Shown here: in pieces, positions 54,531 to 64,000 of the stretch
How the letters are laid out: the number at the start of each line of letters is the position of its first letter
Position numbering within the stretch: the stretch's first letter is position 1
Origin: Hyposmocoma kahamanoa
Lineage: Eukaryota; Arthropoda; Insecta; Lepidoptera; Cosmopterigidae
Assembly: GCF_003589595.1 (NCBI RefSeq)
Contig: NW_020656077.1
Location: 3,866,136 to 3,930,135 of the forward strand
Reading direction: 5' to 3'
Length of the DNA stretch: 64,000 bases
The notes under the pieces: model-generated
Database searches by the model: none
Told to the model about the DNA's origin: nothing
Seen by the model: the letters and a program-made list of their open reading frames with translations, nothing else
Translations under genes and position numbers: made by a program

Positions 54531-55039
54531 ATATGTTTATTTTAAAATGTCTGTGAATGTGGATTATTCCGTTCATAGAAAACCAAAGTTTTGGTCAGAA
54601 CTTGTCTAAATGGGTTCTACTCTCGTGGTCCCCATTAACGTCTCGTACACCCCTTATTTTTGTTTCGCTGGAATGGATATTGTAGGCTGGAGTGGACTTC
54701 TACTACTTCGGTAAACACAGCAATCTCAATAATCTTTGAATAGAAATACTTATGAAACATGGTTTCATTTTATTGATTTTTCGAAATCGTTTTATTGCTC
54801 TGCACTGCTCTATTGATGCTTCGATGAATAAAAGAATACAATATAAATTTCTCTTTATTTGTTGAACAGAGCTGACTCACGTTGTATACGACAGGTTACA
54901 TGCATATTTGCCAACTAGCGTAGATCTGCGATTCAACAATGAATCTTACGTCGTTTTGCATACGGCTATCTTGTCAGCCAGTAATAATTCACTTTTGGAA
55001 AATTTGAATATACATTATTAAAAATTTTAATTAGCAATT

Positions 55040-55720
55040 AGGTAATTTTGCTGGTAAAATTACAGGCACATGACTTGTCAAATTACGTCTCAGCGTGACG
55101 GGCGCAATGGCAGTGCCCCTCAGATCTTTGCAATTTAAAGGGTCTGTGTAACACTGCAACTGTTATGACCTGGCGAGTAGCTTCCTATCAGGCGCACGAA
55201 TTGTTCGTCCCGTCACATGATATTAAAAAAAAAAGTAGTGCAGTAGAGGTCCATGTGAAAGAGTTCGTCCAGCGATGTACTGCCACCTTACCTATTCCTA
55301 TCGCCCAGCAGAAATGTGAGGATCAAGGCAATGCGTTCCAGTTTTGAAGCATAAGGGTACTGGTGAAACTACAGGTATATGGGACTAGTCAACTTATACC
55401 TCAGGGTGACGGGGGCAGTGACAGTGACTCTCAGATCTTTGCGATTTAAAGCTCTGAATGGTACTGCAACTGCCATGGACAAGCGTGTCGCTTACTATCA
55501 GGCGCACGACTTATATACACGACGTATAATAAAAAAAAGTATATTTGTTTTTTCAAATAAACCAACGTTTCGAGCCCTTTATATTCTTGTCAACTTATGT
55601 CTCATGGTGAAGTGCGCAGTGGCAGTGCCCATCGGATATTAGCGAATTTAAGCGGTATTGCAACTGTCGCTTACCAACAGGCGCGAAATTTTACCGTCCC
55701 GTTACTCAGTATCATAAAAA
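55040..55720 (+). mobile_element. Tandem cluster of three family C copies
   Basis: 55040-55212 is a 3' half with oligo-A; 55236-55535 is a full copy with oligo-A; 55585-55720 is a 3' third ending TTTTACCGTCCCGTTACTCA plus oligo-A. All are on the same strand, each starting at or near the previous A-run. Confidence 0.8.
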
Positions 55721-55724
55721 AACT

Positions 55725-56835
55725 CGAACAAGCTACTATGCGATGCATTTCTGTCTGAGAAGCCCTCCTTCTAAGTGGGCAATCTAGGAATGAATATACC
55801 TATCAAACCCTCGTTAGTTCTAGATCGCTGTTCTTTGAAACGTATCGCAATCTTCAGATGCGTGTTTAATGAATCGAACCTTCTATTGTCACTCGCATAA
55901 GTTCTGTTGCCTTTTCCGTTAAAAATCCGACAAATTCGTCTTGCTGACGGAAAAATTTCAGCTTAATTGTAATCAGTTGAAAAATATTTCCTCTAATTTG
56001 CAGGAGTGGGAAGCGGTCGACACGCAACGGTTCTGTCATGCGAGTAACAATCCTCCACTATCAATTATTTTTTTCATGCAAACGCATATTTTTCTATTAT
56101 ACGCCCGCGTTTTTGTCTCTAGCGGAAAAAGAGATCTTTCTCGCGTGATTCACTAAATAATTGTTGGCGTTTTTGTTCTATTAACAACACATGGGAAGTT
56201 TTGTTACTTGGTTACTACTACAGATTATTTTTTAATATAGACGAATTGCGACAGAAGATTACTGACTACCCATACATTATGCCCCATTGCTGAACATAAA
56301 TTTTCTTTAAGTAAAATACACACTAATTTAAAATTATTAACAAACAGTCCGTAGATAATTTGTGCTCGGCACTTTCCCTTGTTGCGTGCAACCGTATTCA
56401 AACAAATTTTGCTTACGTGAGGTCAATAATAAATAAGCTTTCATCACGCTTTAAATGTTTTCCTTTTTCTTAAAATTGGCTTATAACGCAAAAGTTATTT
56501 AATACTTCTAAGAGGATAGAAGCTGGAATCATTTTTTGTTTAACCTCCTAAGGCCCCGTGTACATCAAAATGTACATAATATGTGAAGTGATTCAGACCC
56601 AGACGGTATATTGTTTTGTAAAATGCCCAGTAACGAAAAATCTCATTCAAATTCAGCGCTACTGTTAACCACAGGGTATCATAAAAAATACGTAATACAC
56701 TGAAGGATGTAATTATATTTAGTACATTTTAATATGTGGTTTGCTAGGTTAATTTCTATTGGCGATATATTAGTTTAATTATAAAGACGCATTAGACTAT
56801 ACAATATATACAAATATGATATATATTCCTCTCCT
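55725..56835. other. No gene seen
   Basis: AT-rich. Near 56281 the phrase GCCCCATTGCTGAACATAAA resembles the end of a LINE, but nothing else remains. Confidence 0.4.
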
Positions 56836-56840
56836 CTCCG

Positions 56841-57038
56841 TTACTGGATGTTGGCCGTCAATATGGCAAATTTGTACATGTCCATGGCCAAACGAAACTG
56901 TTGTTCTGCTCTCGTGACTCCGGTCCACTCCCTTCTGTTGCGTAACCATGACTTATTACATCTTCCCGCGCGTCTCTTGCCTTCAACTTTTCCCATCATT
57001 ATAAGCTGAAGCAGTCGGTATCTACCGTGTCGAAACAC
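56841..57038 (-). pseudogene. LINE C-terminal fragment (second RTE-like type)
   Basis: The minus strand is open for 65 codons: RHGRYRLLQLIMMGKVEGKR, then RAGRCNKSWLRNRREWTGVT, AEQQFRLAMDMYKFAILTAN and IQ-stop. This GKVxGKRxxGRxxxSWLxNxREWTG phrase followed by a FxxAxxxxKFAxxxANIQ end is the familiar C-terminus of a LINE polyprotein in insects. It is unbroken but 5'-truncated, and is followed on the minus strand by TA-rich simple sequence. Confidence 0.75.
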
Positions 57039-57269
57039 GTGACCAACTTATGTGATTTTGCGCTTCTGGATAATATAGATACATGTCATACACTAACGCT
57101 ATTAAATATCTGCCATTATTTAGCTTTAGAAAAGCAAAACCACAAACCTCAAACTCGTTGTATGAGGTCTAAGTTTTTGTACCGAAATCACAGTTTCATA
57201 GAATTTTTGTTCCAATGTAGTTTCACTTACTACGTGCCTTTATTTACACGTCGCCAAAAAGCTACGTAA

Positions 57270-57545
57270 AGGTGGGTTCACATTTGCGACATTTCAACGC
57301 ATCGGACTTCGTGACCACTACAGATACGCGTGACAAAAACACAAGTGTGGACGATTTTTGTCACGCTGACAAATGGCACGACCTAATATCACAGCGATCT
57401 ACGAGCCTTTGAGACGGCACGTACATTTTGCTGTGTCATACATTTATGGCGTGACAAAAACGTGCAACACCGCGTAACAATGTAGCAAGTGTGGATGGTG
57501 ATTTTAGCTCCAATGTCACATGTCACGACTCGATCCGTGGGAAGG
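57270..57545. mobile_element. GC-richer MITE-like block with CGTGACAAAAA motifs
   Basis: Begins GTGGGTTCACATTTGCGACA. It contains a 12-bp perfect inverted repeat, GCGTGACAAAAA (57328-57339) and TTTTTGTCACGC (57355-57366), and repeats GCGTGACAAAAACGTG near 57450. No coding potential; ends are uncertain. Confidence 0.5.
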
Positions 57546-57549
57546 TGGG

Positions 57550-58485
57550 TTTACCGAAGCAGATATTTACTTACTTTATGAACAAGTACAATTAAGCAAT
57601 AAAACCGTGATAGCCTATTGATTGACTTACCGCCTCACAAGCAGAGGCCGAAATCGAATCGAAATTCGAATCCTTAATTTGAAATTCGAATTTTGAAATT
57701 TACCTGCAGGTCGAAGTATGGTTTACAACCCTCGGAAAACTTGTGAAGTTACTACCTTCTTTGGGCCAGCACCGAGTAGCGGACTATGGCCAAAAATCCT
57801 CGCCTGAGAGGAGAGCCCTGCCCAGTAGTACATATAAATGGATTGATGAAAAGATTAGTATGTACAGTACCTGATTTGAAACACAAAAGCTTACAGAGTT
57901 CTGATTACGCCAAATAGGTCTACAGGAATCGCTGAATATGTAAATAATGGAATGTGAATTTCAACATGAATAAATATATCTTGATATGTACAGATATTAT
58001 CTGTTTGTAGCGTATCGATTTTTCCCTCCATTCTGGAACAAATTGTACATAAATTCACTTTGTCAAAATTGACGTGCATTCATGCAGCTGGAATGGAATA
58101 CTGGAATACTTTTACAATTAAGTAACTATTTCTGTTTCGAAATATTCTGCATAAAATACACACAGACACAAAGTCTATACAACAGTCACTTTTTTCACTG
58201 TTTATGTGAGTACACTTAAGGTACAAGGTAAAATTAATAGACTGTCTGGGAAACCCAAGGTTCGGCAGCTACCCTGCCCAACGCATTAGCATAGTTATAC
58301 AAAGTGGGAACGCTGCCAGCATCTTGAGCACCTTGCCGCAGGGACCCAATTTTATTCATATAATTTAAAAATCCTAGCTTTGTTTTCTAGTATTTAAGCT
58401 GTCTTTTTTACCTTACCTATATATAATTAAAATTGAAAATACATCTCCACTCTTAAGTTAAGAAACTCTTTATTGTATGATAATT
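57550..58485. other. Mostly featureless, with one LINE tail
   Basis: 57787-57845 (TCCTCGCCTGAGAGGAGAGC, CCTGCCCAGTAGTACATATA) is a plus-strand LINE 3'-end remnant. The rest is AT-rich with no gene seen. Confidence 0.5.
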
Positions 58486-58492
58486 TCTTTGT

Positions 58493-58885
58493 TTCGGCCG
58501 GACTCAAACCAGCGACCTCGTCATATCGTGCATGACGCTCGATCCACTGAGCTACCAACCACCAACAGACCTTACGAATGTTATAGGTGCTTGATACAGA
58601 CCTTTGTTTTTGGTTTTAACGACTTTTTTTATCGTAACATCATCTATAAAAAATCTATGAAAGTTTTTGTTTACCACGGAAGAATAGTATTTATGTGGTC
58701 TGTGTTCTTTACTCAGCCAGGTAACTTCACAGCTACCAGCGGCTGACTAGATATGTTGATTTAATATTAAGTTTTATTGAATATTGTTTTACTAACAGGA
58801 TATTCAATAATTTTTGTAAAATTACTCCACTAGTTTGTTATAATAATTAATACGAAGATAGAACACAAAGAAAAATTGATTGTGT
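58493..58885 (-). mobile_element. Two family B pieces on the minus strand
   Basis: 58493-58760: the minus strand shows the A box in TGGTAGCTCAGTGGATCGAG and the B box in GCTGGTTTGAGTCC, with the B head (AGCCGCTGGTAGCTGTGAAG) upstream. 58770-58885: a second minus-strand piece carrying the B tail (ATTAATTATTATAACAAACT, AGTGGAGTAATTTTAC). Confidence 0.72.
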
Positions 58886-58950
58886 GACTTTAGACTGTTC
58901 ATGACTCTGTCCACAATTTCAACGCAGATTTATTTCAAGAATAGAACAAA

Positions 58951-59040
58951 AAATCATCACCATCATCACCATCGTATCAGCCGGAGGACGTCCACCGCTG
59001 AACATAGGCCTCCCCCAAAGATTGCCAGACTAGCCGGTAA
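58951..59040 (-). mobile_element. LINE 3'-end fragment
   Basis: The minus strand reads TTTGGGGGAGGCCTATGTTC, AGCGGTGGACGTCCTCCGGC and a (GAT/GGT)n tail, a very common LINE end in Lepidoptera (from memory). Confidence 0.6.
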
Positions 59041-59203
59041 CAAAATAGATCAAGGTAATGTTTTAATGGTACTTATATACTTGCTCACCTTAATTCAGGA
59101 TAATTAAGAAATCGCAAAAGCGATGACGCCGATAATGTCAATCACATTTTTGTAATGGATCACGAAGGCGGAGGATTTTCAAAGCGATTATGGATTTCAA
59201 ATT

Positions 59204-59435
59204 AGTAGCATTACCGCAAAGCAGTAATATCAGCGTGTTCCGTTTTAGAAAGGTAAGGGTGCTGGTGAAATTACAGGGACTTGTCAACTTATGTCTCAGG
59301 GTAACGGGCACAGTGACAGTGCCCCTCAGATCTTTGCGATTTAAAGCTTTGAATGGCACTGCAACTGTTATGGACAGGCGTGTAACTTACCATCCAGCAC
59401 ATGACTTGTTCGCCCCATCACTTGATATTAAAAAA
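59204..59435 (+). mobile_element. Family C copy
   Basis: GCATTACCGCAAAGCAGTAA at the left, then GGGTGCTGGTGAAATTACAG, GTGACAGTGCCCCTCAGATC, GGCACTGCAACTGTTATGGA and CTTGTTCGCCCCATCACTTG with oligo-A. Confidence 0.82.
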
Positions 59436-59683
59436 AATCGCAGAACTAAACTAAATACCTAATTTCGACACAGTAATCATTATTACTGAACGATGTTGAC
59501 CTAATGAGGTTAACTTTAATTTGATATATGTATACTCGTATTAAGCAAACACCGAAATTAATGAAGAAATATTTTGGATTACACAATGTACTCGTAATAT
59601 AAGTAGGTACTGTCTCTGTTTAAAAAGTCGTGTTTTTTCGAAGAGAGTGATATACTCTTAGAAAATGTCAGTGATTTTGGCTT

Positions 59684-60172
59684 TGACCACCGAATAGAGA
59701 CGAAATAAGGCCATCCATCCCTGGCAACTCATCAGGCCTTATATCACTTTTAAATATCAACTCTCCTTTGCGCTGAAATTACAAATTAGAAAACTGAAAT
59801 AGTACAACGCCAACAACTGACCTGTGTGTTTGTGGGTCTCCGTATATTCCAAAAATATTCTGTATTTGTTGTAATAAAGCTAATATAACTAACAATGCGG
59901 GGCTGTCCCATTTGGTGGTGTGGGAAAAACAGCTAAACATCTAATTTCAAAACAAACGGAATCACATTCCATCAGTAATTAAATATAAAATATGTAATTT
60001 TTAAATTTTCGTCCATTATAGCAAAGCTCAAGTTAAACTGGTCGATTTGAAGTGAAATAATTGACGACTCCCATCAATTGTTTCGAATTCGGGCTGGCCA
60101 ATCGGAGCGCAGTTGTCACCGTAATGATTTGCCAGAATAGTTTTCAAACAAATTAAATGACATTTCACCCCC
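59684..60172 (+). mobile_element. MITE family E, copy 3
   Basis: Colinear with E2: GAATAGAGACGAAATAAGGC, CCTGGCAACTCATCAGGCCT, TTTGGTGGTGTGGGAAAAAC, AAACTGGTCGATTTGAAGTG, ATTAAATGACATTTC. The outermost inverted-repeat bases are eroded at both ends. Confidence 0.82.
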
Positions 60173-60174
60173 TG

Positions 60175-62080
60175 AATCGAGAATCTGTCAAATTACATCG
60201 AAAGTTTGAAAACTACAAAAATTAATCATATCACATTTAGTGAATTGTGAAAGAATGTTTACGCTTCACGAGTTCTATACAATGATTGAAATAGTACCGT
60301 GAAATTTTCTATCAACACTTCGTTATTACGTGCACGCACGGTCGTCTGTCAAAGGCATTATTGACTATAATAATAACACCAAATATCATAGAAATAGTCT
60401 CATCAAGTGAAAGCTTATTATTGTCCAATTTTAAGGAAAGTTCCCTTAAATACTGTATACTCAACGAAACACGATGATTTCTTTTATTGCTCACAAAATA
60501 GTAATTTACTGGTTAGTTTATTTTTTGTTTTCGTGGAATATGGCAAATAGATTGACAATTCACTTGATGATGGCTTTACGCTACGATATTGAAGAAACAG
60601 AGAGCGGTAGATCTCTTGTTTTCAAGTGCAATCAGCTACTTATTGCTTTACTTACTTTACAGAACCTAATTACTTAAAGGGTAACTGTAAAAAAATGAAT
60701 CACAAACCAAACCAGCCATATACCCGTGGCTATGATATTATAGATATATTATTGCTAAATCTTTGACCGGTCAATGTGACGAAATGTTATAGTATGAATA
60801 CTAATAGTACTATTTAGCAAAGACAGTTTTAATTCAGAGAATTAACTTGTATTTAATGTAACTTAATTATGTTAATAAACTAGAATGGATATGCATATAT
60901 TTAAAAAGAGCGTTGTCTTGCCAAAAACCTGATGTCCAGATTAGTAATCTTTAGAATAAGTATTGTATATCTCTAGAAATAAAGAAGTAAATAAAATATC
61001 ACGGACATAAAGTATTCAACCGCAAATCCGTTTAATACGATTATAGTGTACCTATACCATCATTAGACGAAAAAAAACAGTAAATTCAGAAAAATATATT
61101 ACTTTGTGTAAAAAAATTTCGGTCAAAAATGTGCTGTAATTAGAGACCACTAATTAGTAGAACTGAAAGGCTTTTCAGAAATATGAAATTTTGCCTTTGC
61201 ATTTCGGTGCATGGATGAATACGTAGGGGAAAATGGGCGGGACTGGTGCGCGGCTTCGGGTGGTCATTTTTTAATTAGTAATTATAAATGTGAAAAGTGT
61301 GTGGTCGTCGGCTGTCCTCCTTAAGAGCGTGATTTTTGTCGTCGTCATTTTCATAAGTAGTTGAAGATGTCCTGACATTACTACTATAACTTGCGCGTTA
61401 TATTCTATTTTCTTTAAGTATAAAGAGAATAAATAATCACAGTGAAACCTATTGTTAGCCAACTTTATTATGTTTACCGCAATTTGATTTCTGTTTTCAA
61501 TCTCATTTATGTGTCAGACAACTACATCAATTAACTAGGGTTTTCCTTCGAGCGCTAGCGCAACGATATTTTCTCCGGGGAACTGCGCAGAATATACAGA
61601 TCTGGAGCAATTTAGAAAAGTTCGCTTAGCGTTGTGGTTCCACTGGAATCGCACCTGGGATATCTTCATCGAACACCTATTGTAATAATAGCTGTGCCAC
61701 CGAAGTGAAATTTCTATGGAATTGTGTATGTAGTTTGTAAACAATAATGGTTTTGTGTTTGAGGTTTCTAATACTTTTGATGGAAAGCGATACGATAGTA
61801 TATATACATATTATAGGTAACAAGCTACTGCAACCAATCTCAATGTTATATTTATATACGTAGCTAGGTATCTACTTTTTTAACCCTTTTTATATCTCCG
61901 TTCAGCAAACTAACTTGTTTTTCTTCTTTAAAACCTCGATATAATATAATAATGTCAATATGAAAATAAAATAAGGTCAGCAAACAACTCTGCTCATGTT
62001 GAAATTTGGCGGTATTTTATTTTTAACGTAACTCTAGTCAAAATGAACAAGTGAATATCGTAAAAATATTATAACCAACA
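60175..62080. other. No gene seen
   Basis: AT-rich sequence; no recognised element and no supported coding frame. Confidence 0.45.
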
Positions 62081-62081
62081 C

Positions 62082-62310
62082 ACCTGCCTCCGTGACCGGA
62101 CGGTTACCGTGCCGGACTGCCACGCAAAGGACCAAGGGTGGATTCACGAACCGGGAGAAATATTTGTACGGTCTACATTTATTTATCTTTTGAGTTTGGG
62201 TGTAATTTGTGGTTGCCTATGTGGGTGTCCATGACACCCTCGACACAGGGTTTCCCTAGTGCGGGGCTATGTTGAGTGTGTGCGTTATTGTTATTATTAT
62301 TATTATTATA
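62082..62310 (+). mobile_element. Family A SINE
   Basis: Plus strand: CTGCCTCCGTGACCGGACGG, a damaged B box, GTGTAATTTGTGGTTGCCTA, CTCGACACAGGGTTTCCCTA, GTGCGGGGCTATGTTGAGTG and an (ATT)n tail. Confidence 0.85.
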
Positions 62311-62493
62311 ATACAATACTACTTAGGATATCCATAAATACGGCACCCATTACTTACTCGCAAAAAAAAAACTTGTGTATTATATATACACAGTAAAATA
62401 TGCCCTTTTTTCATTTTTCTTTAAAATGCGATTTCAACGGTATTAACATTTATATCGCTGCTTTTTAAAAGTAGTGCCTTATACCTTAATACT

Positions 62494-62699
62494 AAATAAA
62501 TAAATTACGCACACATTTATAGCCCCGCACTAGGGAAACTCTGTGCCGCGGGTGCCATAGACACACTGATAGACAACCACAAATAACATACAAACTCACG
62601 AGAAAAATAAATGTAGACCATAAAAATATTACTCCCGGTCCGGGAATCGAGCCCAGGCCTTTGCGTGGCAAAACAGTATAGTTCGGCCATGAAGGCAGT
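62494..62699 (-). mobile_element. Family A SINE
   Basis: Minus strand: ACTGCCTTCATGGCCGAACT, B box in GGGCTCGATTCCCGGACCGG, end CCCTAGTGCGGGGCTATAAA. Lies 183 bp from the plus-strand copy, in inverted orientation. Confidence 0.82.
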
Positions 62700-62984
62700 A
62701 CTATCATAACTAACGTAATCGACATTTAAGCGAAATTGAGTTTATAACACATCTGGCCTTAATGAATCGAGATCTACAAGCCCATATAAGCGGTTTTTTG
62801 TATCATATTTAGTTTTAGTTAAGCAAAATCAGCGTAATTGATATTCTTCAAAGAAAAAAAACTGAGTTCTAATATCTCGAAAGATACCAAAATACAAATG
62901 CATTAGTTTTGACAGGTAAGGTAGAATAGTTCATATTTGTCTTTTTTGTGAAAAAGAACACTGAGCCATTTGTTGGTTAAAATA

Positions 62985-63325
62985 AACACGTGACGACATG
63001 AACCGGTGTATGATTCTTTGACGTTATACGTGCCACACGATGCGTTGCGTCGATATTGCGACGCATGAGCGATGACGCTGCGTTGCAATATATATAAATA
63101 CGAACCACATGCCACACAGGCGTCGCGTCGTCGGAACACGTGCGCATCGGACAATGGGCCAAGAGACGAAGCGGGGAGTGGTACTGCAATGCGAAAGCGA
63201 GGGAGTTACATTGCGACACCGCAGCACTCGTGTGGCACTCGATGCATCAGCATGCATCATTGAAATCATAGTGTTGCGACGATGTATCGGCGACGCAACG
63301 TCGGTGTGGCTTCGCTCTTAGATAG
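62985..63325. mobile_element. GC-rich MITE-like block with GCGACGCA motifs
   Basis: Dense variants of TGCGACG / CGTTGCG, for example GATGCGTTGCGTCGATATTG-CGACGCATGAGCGATGACGC and, near the right edge, GCGACGATGTATCGGCGACG. Long overlapping frames on both strands reflect low stop density in GC-rich DNA, not genes. Confidence 0.45.
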
Positions 63326-63329
63326 GTTC

Positions 63330-63725
63330 AGTTCTTAAACCATATTCCCGATGAATTAGGTTGATTTTGAGATAGGCCACTGTTCCAGAAAGCCATCGAT
63401 ATGTGGTTTGTATTTGATAAAAGGTTGAAATATAATGCTTGTTACGATAAAAAAATATACGTCGTTATTTTATATTGCGCAGAATATGAGAATACACGGC
63501 TCAATAAAATATAACTTTCATTGAATATTGTTTATTGCAAACACATACAGAGGATGAATAACATAAATGTAACTATGCTTAGCAAGCCCCAACCCAAACC
63601 AAAACCGCAGCCTTTGGGTGAACGAAAATAGAAAAACGGAGGTATTTAAAAAGGATGTATAAAACTTGACTAAATCGGATTATCTTCTTTGGAGGCAACT
63701 ATTAAACGACTAAGTCTATATTAAA
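63330..63725. other. No gene seen
   Basis: 63515-63660 resembles a retroelement 3' end on the minus strand (a GCAATAAACAATATTCAATG phrase); no coding part. Confidence 0.35.
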
Positions 63726-63734
63726 CCGTTGGCA

Positions 63735-64000
63735 AACGTTGCTAAAGCAGATTACACATAGCGTAGCTGCGGCATTTTTTACAGTTACGGTGGCGCAGAA
63801 GTTGCGGGGCCAGACCGCATCATCAGTGGTCAGTGACCAACTCGTAAATTAGTTGAGAATTGCGGCAGCAGAGACGCTGCTGTAGTGTCAAGTAACAACG
63901 CCGCTGCTGAGCGTGTATAAAAGTGTGTATACAAATGCAAGGGCTACTACATCTGCGGCATCGCAGCGGCAGCGGTGTCGTGTTGTTACGGCGCCGTGTA
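63735..64000. mobile_element. GC-rich MITE-like block cut by the window end
   Basis: Repeats of CTGCGGC / GCGGCAG / CAGCGGCAGCGG and TTGCGG, similar in style to the blocks at 50.2 and 63.1 kb. The right boundary is outside the window. Confidence 0.35.

Noticed and set aside
62903..63321. Cluster of six overlapping frames on both strands
   Set aside because: A repetitive GC-rich MITE-like block with few stops; no consistent frame or motif.
1..64000. CRISPR arrays, bacterial operons, ribosome binding sites, phage or integron features
   Set aside because: Nothing of the kind is present. The spliced gene, SINEs, LINEs and MITEs show eukaryotic nuclear DNA; regular spacer-repeat structure is absent.

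Overview
The window looks like nuclear DNA of an insect, most probably a moth or butterfly (Lepidoptera). It is AT-rich, has GT-AG spliced exons, contains no bacterial-type operons, and is crowded with short interspersed repeats. One tRNA-derived SINE family resembles the lepidopteran Metulj-type SINEs (from memory, not searched). Several LINE tails carry the 'GCCCAG(C)AGTGGGAC' and 'GGCCTCCCCCAAAG' signatures that I associate with Lepidoptera. The species cannot be told from the sequence.

Only one convincing host gene is visible. It lies on the minus strand, from an exon at 27699-27835 down to a stop at 11770, with AATAAA signals at 11724-11742. Five exons join in phase (137, 53, 721, 276 and 1092 bp of coding sequence) through GT-AG introns of 12,750, 73, 354 and 610 bp. 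They encode about 759 residues of a Gln/Pro/Ala/Tyr-rich, probably secreted protein resembling low-complexity cuticle or extracellular-matrix proteins. The first coding exon, with the ATG and the start of the signal peptide, was not found.

Nearly everything else is transposable-element debris. I name recurring families here for convenience. Family A is a tRNA-derived SINE with an ATT-repeat tail. Family B is a second tRNA-derived SINE, often in inverted pairs. Family C is a repeat of about 280-300 bp with an oligo-A end, the commonest in the window. Family E is a MITE of about 500 bp with terminal inverted repeats, in three copies. There are also a hAT-like MITE with an 8-bp target duplication (4383-4824), a 321-bp MITE with long terminal inverted repeats (38902-39222), fragments of R1-like, RTE-like and Jockey/CR1-like non-LTR retrotransposons, and a Penelope-like element fragment with its GIY-YIG endonuclease intact (46029-46472). 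That fragment has 91-bp inverted arms at 45934-46024 and 48019-48109 that enclose an antisense reverse-transcriptase fragment.

Layout: 1-11.7 kb, repeats only (C copies, hAT MITE, a 60-bp minisatellite, B pair, A/C chimera, E1); 11.7-15 kb, the last four exons; 15-27.7 kb, the giant TE-filled intron; 27.7-27.8 kb, the upstream exon; 28-45.9 kb, sparse repeats, two perfect long hairpins, two inverted-repeat elements and one CpG-rich spot near 39.9 kb that may be a promoter or first exon on the plus strand; 45.9-48.5 kb, the Penelope/RT composite; 48.5-64 kb, C copies, a tandem C cluster at 55 kb, LINE tails, E3, A copies and GC-rich MITE-like blocks near 50.2, 57.4, 63.1 and 63.8 kb. I saw no convincing new host-defence or enzymatic system. 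The most interesting structures are the Penelope composite, the chimeric repeats, the long perfect hairpins and the exonic gene with its 12.75-kb intron.
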